Shown one piece after another: positions 16,201-24,112 of a stretch of DNA of 64,000 nt. Source of the DNA: Deltaproteobacteria bacterium (GTDB lineage: Bacteria; Desulfobacterota; Binatia; HRBIN30; CADEER01). The notes beneath the pieces were generated by a model. It ran no database searches. It saw only the letters and a list, made by a program, of their open reading frames with translations, and was not told where the DNA came from. The translations under genes and the position numbers were made by a program. Numbering within the stretch: position 1 is the first letter of the stretch; the number at the start of each line of letters is the position of its first letter. The DNA lies in assembly GCA_029262455.1 (NCBI GenBank), contig JAJCZJ010000063.1, positions 62,001 to 126,000 of the forward strand. The letters are read 5' to 3'.

Positions 16201-16965
16201 TCAAAATTCTTTGGGACGCATGAGGGCATCTGTCCCGCCATCAACGAAGAGCACCGCGCCACATATAAAGCTCGCCTCGGCGCTGAGCAGAAAACGCATG
16301 CCGTTGGCGATCTGCCCAGGCTGCGCCGATCCCCCCACCGGGGTCATGGCGGCAAAGTCCTTCATTGACTGACCGTAGGCCTCATCCTTGAGGCCCGCCT
16401 CGGTCAAAGGGGTGACCGTGATCCCCGGCGCCACAGCATTCATGCGCACACCGTTGGCAGCGTAGTCTTTGACGTTCTGCCGCATCCACACTGTAACGCC
16501 ACGCTTCGAACCAGCGTAGGCCGTGTGGCCATCTTTGCTGTCAACGTACTCGCAGGCAGCGGCCTCGTCCCCGGCCAGACACAATTGTACGAAGGGGTCA
16601 TCGGCAGCAATCATGGGCGCAGAGTTGGACGACACAAGGAGAATGCTCCCCTTCCTCTTCTCCACCAAGTCGCGCAGCCCTTCTATGGTGGCGATGACTG
16701 CGAAATAGTTCACCTTTGCCACCGTGGAGTGGACACCAAAGTGCGGTCCCAGTCCGGCGCAGGGGATGAATCCATCCAAGCCGTCGGGAGCGAGAGCGCG
16801 AATGCCGTCGACGGCTGCCAGACGTCCTTCTTCAGTCGACAGATCCGCGATCACATCGCCTTCTTTGATATCCGCGACGATCACGGTATCCCCCTGCTCG
16901 CGCAGTTGTTCCTTGAGCGCCGCACCGATACCGGTGGCGCCGCCCGTCATTGCATAAATAGCCAT
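16201..16965 (-). CDS. SDR-family oxidoreductase (coniferyl-alcohol/3-alpha-hydroxysteroid dehydrogenase-like)
   Basis: A 254-residue short-chain dehydrogenase of the small, divergent subgroup that includes 3-alpha-hydroxysteroid and coniferyl-alcohol dehydrogenases. Cofactor motif MTGGATGIGAAL; DIKEGDVIADLSTEEGR binds the adenine ribose. The active site has SSNSAPM and YAGSKRGV (Y-x3-K), with the characteristic insert between Ser and Tyr. ATG 16965 follows AGGAGA by 6 bases. It is 51 bp downstream of the FAD dehydrogenase and 4 bp before the sulfotransferase, in one apparent operon. Steroid-like substrate is plausible but unproven. Confidence 0.9.
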   Translation of the reverse strand: MAIYAMTGGATGIGAALKEQLREQGDTVIVADIKEGDVIADLSTEEGRLAAVDGIRALAPDGLDGFIPCAGLGPHFGVHSTVAKVNYFAVIATIEGLRDLVEKRKGSILLVSSNSAPMIAADDPFVQLCLAGDEAAACEYVDSKDGHTAYAGSKRGVTVWMRQNVKDYAANGVRMNAVAPGITVTPLTEAGLKDEAYGQSMKDFAAMTPVGGSAQPGQIANGMRFLLSAEASFICGAVLFVDGGTDALMRPKEF

Positions 16966-17015
16966 AGAGTTCTCCTTGTTTGCGCGCCCGGACAGAATTT
17001 GCGCTGCTTCTCCTC

Positions 17016-18464
17016 TCACGATTCCGCTGCCGCCGTACGACCAGCGACTCGGCCGAAGAACGTGGCATCAGCGATCGACAAACCGCTGGCGTAGGTTCGC
17101 CCCTCGCGACACAATCCGGCGGCGTTGCGCCCGGCCGCATAGAGACCGACGATAACTTTCCCATTCTCGTCGAGCACTTGCGCCGACGCGTTGGTCGACA
17201 GGCCGCCAAGAGTCAGCGCACCGTAGATCGAGCCTTCGGTCGTGCAATCGAGTGCTGCGTATGGAGGGACATGCAGCGGTCGCAGGTAGTCCTTCGATTT
17301 GTGGAAGAGCGGGTCTTCGCCACGCTCGGCATTGCGATTGAAGATTTCGATCGTTTCGACCAGTCGGCCCTCAGGCATTCCCAGTGCCTTCTCGAGGTTC
17401 GGGAAGTTGTCCTCGACTGCGACCAGCTTGTGCGGAACCTGAGTCTTTCCCCAGAGCTCGTTGTCGACGATGAGCCAAGCCCGCCCATCTGCCTGCTGCA
17501 GCATCGCATCGGTAACACGGCCGATGTAGCCATCCTCGCTGACAAAGCGTTGTCCGTTCGCATCCACCAGGATTCCCTTCACGTGGCCGGCGGGGGGATA
17601 GTAGGCGTTCAGTAGGAGAGCTTCCCCCATATTCGTCGTCGCCGCGCCACTGCCTTGGCCGATCAGGATTCCCGAGCCGTCGTCGCCGGGTGATCCGGCC
17701 TTGTAGTTACAACGGAGGGCCATGGGAGCGTGCGCCTCGAGCATGGCGTCATTCATGATGAAGCCGCCGGCGCACAGGATGACACCGCGTTCAGCATGGA
17801 TCGCGATCTCCTGACCGTCGATCTTGGCAATCATACCGACGATACGGCGATCCGAATCAACGACGAGGCGTTTCGCCAGGCAATCGTAGAGAACCGTCGT
17901 ACCACTGCCTTCGGCTGCCGCGTTGAGTACCCGCATGAAGTACGCACCAGCCTCGCCGGCCTGTCGGGGTTTGTGTCCGCGCGGTACCGGTCGTGCATGC
18001 GCGACAAACGGGTGCACGGTCTCGTTTCCACTAATAAAAAGGCATTCCTCGCCGAAGGGGTGGGTCGTCTTTTCCGATTCGTAGGCGTCGGCGAACTCCA
18101 CTCCCAGCGCGCAGAGCCAGTCAAAATGCTCGACGCTGCTGTCGCAAAACAGGCGAATGCGCTCTTCGTCACAGCCCTTGCCGGCGGCCATCCGGACATA
18201 CGCGAGCATGTCCTCCACGCTGTCTTCGAATCCACACGCCTTCTGGACCCGCGTCCCGCCACCGAGGTACAGAACCCCCGTCGAAAGCGCCGTGGTACCG
18301 CCACCACCGCCGGCCCTCTCGATCACCAGGGTTCGAGCCCCAGCGCGCGCCGATTCGATTGCCGCGCATGCGCCAGCGCCACCGAACCCGACGACGATGA
18401 CGTCGCACTCGCGATGCCAGCGGTCGACGGTGGATTCCGCGATCGCGGCGGCAGCTTCGTTCAT
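17016..18464 (-). CDS. FAD-dependent dehydrogenase, 3-ketosteroid dehydrogenase/fumarate reductase flavoprotein type
   Basis: 482 residues of the FAD_binding_2 family. The dinucleotide motif is CDVIVVGFGGAGACAAIESA (about 20-40), with IERAGGGGGTTALSTG following as in 3-oxosteroid delta-1-dehydrogenases. C-terminal GGLSTNASAQVL, GLYAAGRNAAGL and YASGLSIADATFFGR complete the FAD site. This places it with KstD-like enzymes, though the fumarate-reductase/succinate-oxidising group is close. First gene of the leftward series (FAD enzyme, SDR, sulfotransferase, VOC, SDR, hydrolase). The substrate assignment rests on family and neighbours only. Confidence 0.85.
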   Translation of the reverse strand: MNEAAAAIAESTVDRWHRECDVIVVGFGGAGACAAIESARAGARTLVIERAGGGGGTTALSTGVLYLGGGTRVQKACGFEDSVEDMLAYVRMAAGKGCDEERIRLFCDSSVEHFDWLCALGVEFADAYESEKTTHPFGEECLFISGNETVHPFVAHARPVPRGHKPRQAGEAGAYFMRVLNAAAEGSGTTVLYDCLAKRLVVDSDRRIVGMIAKIDGQEIAIHAERGVILCAGGFIMNDAMLEAHAPMALRCNYKAGSPGDDGSGILIGQGSGAATTNMGEALLLNAYYPPAGHVKGILVDANGQRFVSEDGYIGRVTDAMLQQADGRAWLIVDNELWGKTQVPHKLVAVEDNFPNLEKALGMPEGRLVETIEIFNRNAERGEDPLFHKSKDYLRPLHVPPYAALDCTTEGSIYGALTLGGLSTNASAQVLDENGKVIVGLYAAGRNAAGLCREGRTYASGLSIADATFFGRVAGRTAAAES

Positions 18465-18630
18465 CGATTCGCTTTTCTAATGGCCGGGCCCGGTCGTACG
18501 AGGCGACACTGCGAAAGTGTTTTCACGCAGCGCCGACAAACGCAGACACCCATACCGCGAACCTAGCAACACAGGTGTTGGCAATCCATCGCGGAGGAAT
18601 TTTCGAGGAGCGTGCTGCGCGCTGGCGAAA

Positions 18631-18772
18631 GGTCGAAAGTCGGGACTGAGATCAAAAGTCAAAAGTCGAAGGTCGAAAGTCGAAGCGCCTGGCGCGCCAG
18701 GGTCGAAGACTGTGCTTCGGACTGATCTGGGGTCGAAGGTCGAAGCGCCTGGCGGCGCCGGGTCGAAGGTCG
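18631..18772. repeat. GTCGAAR heptamer/hairpin repeat block A1
   Basis: Lies in the 378-bp gap 18465-18843 between divergent genes. About eight GTCGAA(A/G) heptamers, often head to tail, alternate with small GC hairpins such as GCGC-CTG-GCGC. No gene is visible here. Related blocks are at 21940-22080 and 24113-24213. Confidence 0.7.
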
Positions 18773-18808
18773 CGGCACCGGATACGCCGAGAATATCATG
18801 TTGCATAC

Positions 18809-18814
18809 TTGACA
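18809..18814 (+). promoter_or_regulatory. Isolated TTGACA box before 18844 gene
   Basis: A perfect -35 hexamer 30 bp before the start of the hypothetical gene. No good -10 is seen at 16-18 bp, so promoter function is uncertain. Confidence 0.25.
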
Positions 18815-18843
18815 TTTAGATTTAGGTTCGGCCATGCTGGCGT

Positions 18844-19458
18844 ATGGCTAAACGAAAACGACGAAAGAGCGGAGACGCACAACAACGGGATCGAATTGCG
18901 GCGCTGCGGCGCAAGATTGTAGAGGCCGCGGGAGAGCGGGCCCTTTGGGGAGTTTCCTCTGATTGCCCCGCCGACGTGGAAGAGCAGTTCCTCCAACAGG
19001 TGCTTGCCATCGAGCAGGTCGGAGCAACGCCTCTCTTCGATCAACTGGTCCAAGCGGGGGTCGCCCTACCCCCGTCGAGCGAACTTTCCGACCCGCAACT
19101 CGACTCGACGTTGCGTCGGGTATTCGAGGTCCTCGCGGGCTTCGGAGTCTATGTCACGTCGACCGACCATCTCAGCGACCGCGATCTCTACGACCTCCTC
19201 TGGCACGACACCCTCCGCCAGCCCGAGACCACGGTGCCCGAGAATCCCAACATCACCTGCATGATCGATCTGACCTCGACCGGGAGTGAGGAGCATATCC
19301 AACTCTGGCTCACGTATTACGCGACCGAGGAAGATCGAGAGGCGTGGCAAGCTGACTTCCCGAGCGACCCCCTACCCGCCAAGAAAAGACGTCCGCACGA
19401 CCGGGATCGAACCCTACCGCATTGGCCACCGCATTCGCCAAGCCGACGAACCGACTGA
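18844..19458 (+). CDS. Conserved-looking hypothetical protein
   Basis: 204 residues, no family recognised. Basic N-terminus (MAKRKRRKSGDAQQRDR), an acidic, Leu-rich middle with helical character (about 40-110), and a compact motif with ITCMIDLTSTGSEEHIQLWL at about 140-160. No signal peptide or membrane helix, so probably cytoplasmic. The C-terminus is Arg/Pro/His-rich (after about 182) and could reflect a late frameshift, since another frame continues a less biased sequence. Coding bias resembles neighbours. No ribosome-binding site is evident before the ATG. It precedes a VapBC pair by 47 bp and could be cargo of the same variable patch. Confidence 0.6.
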   Translation: MAKRKRRKSGDAQQRDRIAALRRKIVEAAGERALWGVSSDCPADVEEQFLQQVLAIEQVGATPLFDQLVQAGVALPPSSELSDPQLDSTLRRVFEVLAGFGVYVTSTDHLSDRDLYDLLWHDTLRQPETTVPENPNITCMIDLTSTGSEEHIQLWLTYYATEEDREAWQADFPSDPLPAKKRRPHDRDRTLPHWPPHSPSRRTD

Positions 19459-19505
19459 ACACCGCAGCAGTTAGCACTTGACGGAAATACAGGCATACGG
19501 TTCTC

Positions 19506-19805
19506 ATGGAACGCGTGAAAGCGACTATCGACATTCCCGACGATCTGTACCGTCGGGTGAAGGCAAAGAGCGCCATGCAGGGACTCCCGGTTCGGGAAGT
19601 GGCCATCCGGCTCTTCCGAAGTTGGGTCGAAGGCGGCGAAGCGCAGTCGCCAACCGACCCGTCTGCAGAATCGGCCGATGAGCCGCCGGTATGGTTCGGC
19701 TCGTTGCGGCGCTACGCGGGTAGCACAGACACGCCCCACGACATGGAGTCTATTCGCCAGAGCATCGCTCGTCGTCGCTCCCGCCCGCGAAAGAAATCTC
19801 GTTGA
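19506..19805 (+). CDS. vapB: Antitoxin of VapBC-type pair (ribbon-helix-helix)
   Basis: 99 residues. The N-terminal part MERVKATIDIPDDLYRRVKA followed by SAMQGLPVREVAIRLFRSW fits a ribbon-helix-helix DNA-binding domain; the C-terminal tail (Pro/Ser/Arg-rich, after about 48) would wrap the toxin. Its stop overlaps the toxin start by 4 bp (TTGA), the usual coupling of antitoxin-toxin pairs. Such antitoxins repress their own promoter; no operator was identified. Confidence 0.8.
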   Translation: MERVKATIDIPDDLYRRVKAKSAMQGLPVREVAIRLFRSWVEGGEAQSPTDPSAESADEPPVWFGSLRRYAGSTDTPHDMESIRQSIARRRSRPRKKSR

Positions 19806-20200
19806 GGGTAGGACTCGACACGTCCGTGGTCCTCCGACTATTGGTCGGCGAACCTCGGCCGCAGGCAGAAAGAGCGCTCGGATTCGTGTCCGAAGCACGC
19901 AACAGGGGCGACGAGACCGTCGTCTCAGACATCGTCGTGAGCGAAACCTACTTCGCGCTACAATATCACTACGGCGTCCCCAAGGGAGAGGCGCCCAGGC
20001 AACTGCGCAACTTCTTCGAGTCGGCCGACATCGTTTCGAGCGGCTGCGCTCCCGAAGTGTTACAGACGCCACGACTTGCGAGCGCGAAACCAGGGTTCGT
20101 GGACCGAGTCATCCATGCTGGCTACTTGCGCAAGGCGGATCGCCTCGTCTCCTTCGATCGGTCAGCGAACAAATTGGATCGAAGCATCGTCCTTAGATAG
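19802..20200 (+). CDS. vapC: PIN-domain ribonuclease toxin VapC
   Basis: 132 residues with a PIN fold. Acidic metal ligands include the Asp in RVGLDTSVVLRLL, the Glu in VVSETYFAL and the Asp in RKADRLVSFD, though the third acidic site lies in an unusual KADRLVSFDRSANKL context. Starts with TTG 19802, overlapping the antitoxin stop; the weak start fits lower toxin expression. VapC enzymes cleave tRNA or rRNA. The gene is intact as read, so it may be active. Confidence 0.85.
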   Translation: MRVGLDTSVVLRLLVGEPRPQAERALGFVSEARNRGDETVVSDIVVSETYFALQYHYGVPKGEAPRQLRNFFESADIVSSGCAPEVLQTPRLASAKPGFVDRVIHAGYLRKADRLVSFDRSANKLDRSIVLR

Positions 20201-20238
20201 GGCGCCAAATCGACACCACATCTGTCGTGTGTAGCGCA

Positions 20239-20525
20239 TCAGCCCTTGATTTGGTCCCCCGCCGCTCGCATCTTCTCTTGCTGCCCGGTCGCACTCAGCG
20301 ACAGTGCGAGAGCCGCATAGGCGAGTCCGTCGTTGGTGCCCAGCTCGACGCTCCTTCGCGCCGCCACCAACATCTCTTGAGTGGACCGTTGCGGATCGTC
20401 GGTCAATTGATTCGTCAGATCGGCATAGTGCGCCAAGGCAAGCATCGCGTAGCCGGCGGAAAAATAGGGCTCGCGCTCGATAACTTTCGTCGCGTACGCG
20501 AAATGCCTTCGACCCCAGCGGCGCG
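20239..20525 (-). pseudogene. Remnant of a TPR-repeat protein
   Basis: About 90 codons on the minus strand read like the end of a TPR protein: RRHFAYATKVIEREPYFSAG, then AHYADLTNQLTDDPQ, SVELGTNDGLAYAALAL and a stop. The helical repeats with Ala and Tyr at TPR spacing resemble the C-terminal TPR domain of adenylate-cyclase-type regulators. No start or N-terminal domain exists; upstream it runs into GC hairpin sequence at 20500-20575. I read it as a truncated relic. Confidence 0.4.
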
Positions 20526-20606
20526 GAGCGCGCTTTCGCCCTGTCGACCCGCGCGCGCGGCACGCGCCATTTGCTAAAAAAGTTGTAAGCTTCTATGCGA
20601 TATTGC

Positions 20607-20843
20607 ATGAAGCAAACATCGGTGGTGCTGGATGAGGGGTTGTTGGAGCAGGCTCGCAAGCGGGCGGCCGAGGGTGGGTTCACTCTCAACGAGCTGGTCG
20701 ACCGGGCGCTGCGTGATCTACTGGCAAAACGGGCGACCGTAAAAAGCTCTCCGTTTCGCAGTCTGTCGCTAGGGGGTATGGACCCGCGTGTCGATCATTC
20801 GCTGGCAGAGTTGAAGCGAGCCTTGGCGCGCTCCGTGCGCTGA
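20607..20843 (+). CDS. Orphan antitoxin-like protein (VapB/RHH type)
   Basis: 78 residues from ATG 20607 (MKQTSVVLDEGLLEQARKRA), an alternative ATG lying four codons upstream at 20595. VVLDEGLLEQARKRA and FTLNELVDRALRDLLAK match short antitoxins of VapBC systems. No toxin follows: the next 136 bp hold a 23-bp tandem duplication spanning the stop, and hairpins, then an opposite-strand SDR. Either the toxin was lost or the protein is a stand-alone regulator. Encoded 0.4 kb from an intact VapBC pair but not closely similar to that antitoxin. Confidence 0.65.
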   Translation: MKQTSVVLDEGLLEQARKRAAEGGFTLNELVDRALRDLLAKRATVKSSPFRSLSLGGMDPRVDHSLAELKRALARSVR

Positions 20844-20873
20844 TTCCAACGGCGCGCTCCGTGCGCTGATTCC
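20825..20873. repeat. 23-bp tandem duplication over the antitoxin stop
   Basis: Two identical 23-bp copies (20825-20847 and 20851-20873), 26-bp period. Each begins GGCGCGCTCCGTGCGCTGAT and contains a small GCGC-hairpin. The first copy contains the stop of the orphan antitoxin. Confidence 0.7.
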
Positions 20874-20927
20874 TAAGCCTTGGATCGCAAGCCATCGAAG
20901 GCCGCGAAGCGCGCTTTCGCCCCTGAC

Positions 20928-20945
20928 GCCGCGCTTCAGCGCGGC
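20928..20945. repeat. GC hairpin between antitoxin and SDR
   Basis: GCCGCGCTTCAGCGCGGC folds with 8-bp arms. A second one, GTGCG-T-CGCAC inside a GTAG/CTAC frame, follows at about 20960-20985, just at the SDR stop. Both probably belong to the same repeat theme as the GTCGAAR blocks and might end leftward or rightward transcripts, but no T-run follows. Confidence 0.45.
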
Positions 20946-20979
20946 CTGTCGACTTGTGCTGTAGCGCAAGTGCGTCGCA

Positions 20980-21903
20980 CTACAGGGCGTACCGAACATT
21001 CGTGAGATCCTCAGAGATCGCCCACAGCTTCTTGGCTGCTTCTTCGTCTCGCGAGCGCGCCGACGACCTCACTTTGATCGGGTGACCGCGCATCTCGCCC
21101 AGGTCGGCCGGACCGATATAGTCGCCGCCCTGGATATCCGTGCCGGTTGCCGCGCGCAAAGTCGGCAAAGCGCCCATCTCTGAGCTTTGAGCAAAGCCTC
21201 GGTTGATCCAGCCCCAGAGGCCTTCCATCAGCGACGAGCCGTCCATGCGCGGCCCTGCGGTCTGGAGATTGGTGCTGGCGTAGCCAGGGTGACAAGCGAC
21301 ACTGATGGTCTCGGCACCGCTGGCGGCAAGACGCCGCTGCAGCTCGTACGCGAAGAGAAGGTTTGCCAACTTGCTCTGCATGTAGGCAGTCCACTTCCAG
21401 TAGGAGCGATTGCCGTGCAAATCGTCGAACTCGATCTTCCCCGGCTTGTGCATCGTACTGCTCACCGTAACGACCCGCGACTGTGGTGTCGCTCGCAATC
21501 GCTCGAGCAATCGCCCCGTGAGTGCGAAGTGTCCGAGATGATTCGTTCCGATCTGCATCTCGAAGCCATCGGCCGTTTGACGCTTCGGCAACGCCATCAC
21601 GCCGGCGTTGTTGCACAGCACGTCCAACCGGTCGCGCTTGGAATGAAAGGTCTTGGCAAAGGTCTCGATCGACGCCAAGCAGGCGAGATCGAGTTCCATA
21701 CACTCCACCGCCGCGTCGGCATAAGTCTCGGCAATCGCCTCCGCCGCCTTACTGGCTTTTCTGATGTCGCGGCAAGCCAAGACAACATCCGCCCCCTTGC
21801 CTGCCAGTTGAAGCGCTGCCTCGTAGCCGATCCCACTGTTGCCGCCGGTGACAACGATGGTCCTGCCAGACAGATCCGGAATGTCGTTCGCTGTCCATGT
21901 CAT
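20980..21903 (-). CDS. SDR-family oxidoreductase, retinol dehydrogenase-like
   Basis: 307 residues, classical SDR with the longer C-terminus of the RDH11-14/WWOX group. Cofactor motif VVTGGNSGIGYEAALQLA, NNAGVMALP, active-site Ser in VVTVSSTMHKPG and YMQSK (Y-x3-K). ACRD after the second strand favours NADP. Probably oxidises or reduces a lipophilic alcohol, aldehyde or ketone. It stands alone, between repeat blocks, leftward; start ATG 21903. Confidence 0.9.
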   Translation of the reverse strand: MTWTANDIPDLSGRTIVVTGGNSGIGYEAALQLAGKGADVVLACRDIRKASKAAEAIAETYADAAVECMELDLACLASIETFAKTFHSKRDRLDVLCNNAGVMALPKRQTADGFEMQIGTNHLGHFALTGRLLERLRATPQSRVVTVSSTMHKPGKIEFDDLHGNRSYWKWTAYMQSKLANLLFAYELQRRLAASGAETISVACHPGYASTNLQTAGPRMDGSSLMEGLWGWINRGFAQSSEMGALPTLRAATGTDIQGGDYIGPADLGEMRGHPIKVRSSARSRDEEAAKKLWAISEDLTNVRYAL

Positions 21904-21939
21904 CGGAGACGTATAGCGCGCCTATTGCACGCTAGTCCA

Positions 21940-22080
21940 AAGCGCGCTTCGCACTGGCCGAAAGTCGAAAGCGCGCTGCGCGCGGCTCGGGTCGAAGGCG
22001 CTTCGCGCCCGAGTCGAAGGTCGAAAGTGGCGTTCGACCCCGGGCATCGCGCGCTGCGCGGCCTTCGCCAGGCGCGGCAC
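21940..22080. repeat. GTCGAAR heptamer/hairpin repeat block A2
   Basis: Fills the gap between the SDR start and the aroB stop. GTCGAA(A/G) units alternate with hairpins GCGCG-CTG-CGCGC and GGCGC-TTC-GCGCC, both with 3-base loops. The inverse form TTCGACC also occurs. No gene is visible. Confidence 0.7.
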
Positions 22081-22098
22081 ACGCGCGCCACAGGCACG

Positions 22099-23178
22099 CT
22101 ATTTTCTTATCGCCCGCCAACCCGCGTTGATCTGCGAGACCGGGATGTCGTCGCGGATGGTTACAGCTCCCATCTTTGTCGGCAGCACTAGGCGGATTTT
22201 GGAATCCATGACCTTCTTGTCGAGCTGCATCGCCGTCGCCAAGGTCGCATCGTCGGCCAGATCCGCGGACACAGGCAATCCGAGGCGGTCGATCAGGGCC
22301 CTGATGCGGACCGCCACCGCCGCATCGCAGATGCCCGCCTGCGCTGCCGTTGTCGCCGCCGCGATCAAGCCCAGCGCCACGCCTTCGCCGTGTTGGATCA
22401 GGCCGTAGCCGGTCGTCGCTTCGATGGCATGACCGTAGGTGTGACCCAGATTGAGGTGGGCGCGAACTCCCGCCTCGCGTTCGTCTTCGATCACCACCGC
22501 TGCCTTGATCGCGACATTACGCTCGACGAGCTCGGCAATCACGCCGGGCGAGATCGCTAGGATCGCGTCGGCGTTGGCTTCGATAAAGTCGAAGAGTGTT
22601 GGGTCTCGCAGCACCGCGTGCTTGACACATTCGGCGAGGCCGCACCTCATCTCGCGCAACGGTAGAGTTTTCAGTGTCAGCGGATCGGCTACGACCGCCA
22701 CCGGTTGATGAAAGGCGCCAATCAGATTCTTACCCTGGGGAACGTTAACCCCGACCTTGCCACCGACACTCGAGTCGACCATCGCCAACAACGTCGTCGG
22801 AACCTGTACAAACGGCACACCGCGAAGATAAGTCGCCGCGACGAAACCTGCCGTGTCGCCCGTAACTCCGCCGCCAAGAGCGACGACTGGGCTGCGCCTC
22901 TCCAGCCGGGCGTCGAGGAGTTGGTCGTAAACCGAGCGAACTGTATCCAAGTTCTTGTTGGCCTCGCCGGCCGCCAACACGACCTCCAGCACTTCGAAAC
23001 CGGCTGACTGTAGCGAAGCGTTCGCCGCCTCACCGTGCAACCCGGCGACATTCGCGTCAGTCACCAAAACACAGCGGGCGGCCGAAGCCCGCCCCGCAAC
23101 TTGCTCGCCCAAGCCGGAAAGCGCGCCAGACTCGACCGTTACCTCGTAAGAGTGGTGGGGAAGGACGACCGAAACCAT
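22099..23178 (-). CDS. aroB: 3-dehydroquinate synthase
   Basis: 359 residues; second step of the shikimate pathway (DAHP to 3-dehydroquinate), NAD- and metal-dependent, cytoplasmic. The NAD site GGGVTGDTAGFVAATYLRG and PTTLLAMVDSSVGGKVGVN are textbook AroB. Metal-binding His lie in LNLGHTYGHAIE. ATG 23178 (MVSVVLPHHSYEV) matches the family N-terminus; the 59-codon upstream extension is rejected. No strong ribosome-binding site. It is separated by about 11 kb from aroK, which is usually its neighbour. Confidence 0.95.
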   Translation of the reverse strand: MVSVVLPHHSYEVTVESGALSGLGEQVAGRASAARCVLVTDANVAGLHGEAANASLQSAGFEVLEVVLAAGEANKNLDTVRSVYDQLLDARLERRSPVVALGGGVTGDTAGFVAATYLRGVPFVQVPTTLLAMVDSSVGGKVGVNVPQGKNLIGAFHQPVAVVADPLTLKTLPLREMRCGLAECVKHAVLRDPTLFDFIEANADAILAISPGVIAELVERNVAIKAAVVIEDEREAGVRAHLNLGHTYGHAIEATTGYGLIQHGEGVALGLIAAATTAAQAGICDAAVAVRIRALIDRLGLPVSADLADDATLATAMQLDKKVMDSKIRLVLPTKMGAVTIRDDIPVSQINAGWRAIRK

Positions 23179-23294
23179 CGCGATCAGATAGCACAAGATG
23201 GGGCAGCGGGCAGCCCGACACCCGCCCGCGAGCCGCCTTTGACCTAGGCCGGCGAGGCGTGCAGCATGGAACATACGGAATCGGAGGTCCGCCG

Positions 23295-24101
23295 ATGAAG
23301 AAACTTGCGCTGTTTTTGCTCCCAATCGGTGCCTTAGCCTTGCTCCTGGCACCACCCATCGCCGAGGCTAAAGACGGTCGAGCCCGGGTGCGCCACGAGC
23401 GCCGTCACTCTCCTCGGCGCCGGCTCGGACCTCCTTTGGCCTTCCGCCACAATCCAAGACACTTGCACAGCCGCCACTACCGACATCACCCACACCGTTA
23501 TCGTCCCTATCGCTACGGCTTCAGGCGTTATTCTTACTGGGCACCCTTCGGCTTCGGCTTCGGTTGGCCGCACCGCCATCGCGCAGATTGCCGCCATGCG
23601 GATCACCACGAGCACGACGAAGAACCGGCCGACCGTGAGCAGGAGACCATCTTCGAGTACGGCGCAGGGTGGCGACTGTACGGAGAGGGAAACACCTACG
23701 ACGCACTCCGCGCATTCGCGCAGGCAGCGAGCGACGATCCAGAAGACAGTGTAGCCAAGGTCGGCGTTGGACTCGCCGCCGCCGAGACCGGTGACCTAGC
23801 CAGGGGCGTGTGGTCCATGCGCCGCGCCTTTCGCGTCGATCCAGGCGGAGTTCGCTACGTACCCGTCGACCGTCGCATTGCCGGCCGTATCCGCGCCCTG
23901 CTCAGCGCCTATCGCAAAGATGCACGCCAACCCGCCAACCGCATCGATCACTCCTTCATGTTGGCGGCGCTACACTACTTGCTCGACGAAGAAGGCGCCG
24001 CCAGCGACGAAGTTCGTCTAGCGCGCGAATACGGCGACCGCAGCAACAGCGCGAACAATCTCGAAAAATTGCTGCAGGATCGAGTCAACGCGAAACGTTG
24101 A
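23295..24101 (+). CDS. Secreted His/Arg/Tyr-rich protein with TPR-like domain
   Basis: 268 residues, start ATG 23295 after GGAGGT. A clear signal peptide (MKKLALFLLPIGALALLLAP, cleavage near AEA-K) leads into a strongly basic segment rich in His, Arg and Tyr (about 25-105) with HxxH-like spacing, then DHHEHDEEP. The rest (about 115-268) is helical with TPR-like pattern: NTYDALRAFAQAASDDPED and ETGDLARGVWSMRRAFRVDP. The His cluster could bind metal ions or anionic polymer; no family name can be given. Divergent from aroB, followed by repeat block A3. Confidence 0.75.
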   Translation: MKKLALFLLPIGALALLLAPPIAEAKDGRARVRHERRHSPRRRLGPPLAFRHNPRHLHSRHYRHHPHRYRPYRYGFRRYSYWAPFGFGFGWPHRHRADCRHADHHEHDEEPADREQETIFEYGAGWRLYGEGNTYDALRAFAQAASDDPEDSVAKVGVGLAAAETGDLARGVWSMRRAFRVDPGGVRYVPVDRRIAGRIRALLSAYRKDARQPANRIDHSFMLAALHYLLDEEGAASDEVRLAREYGDRSNSANNLEKLLQDRVNAKR

Positions 24102-24112
24102 TTCGATCCTCA

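Noticed and set aside
16201-16262. Sulfotransferase start extended to 16262
   Set aside because: The extension reads the 3' end of the SDR gene in another frame; the ATG at 16196, 4 bp after the SDR stop, is far more likely.
18465-18843. Mobile-element end or integrase site in the first repeat block
   Set aside because: No transposase or integrase gene, no tRNA and no target duplication is seen nearby.
20739-20843. Toxin gene after the orphan antitoxin
   Set aside because: All frames after the antitoxin close quickly and the next gene is an opposite-strand SDR.
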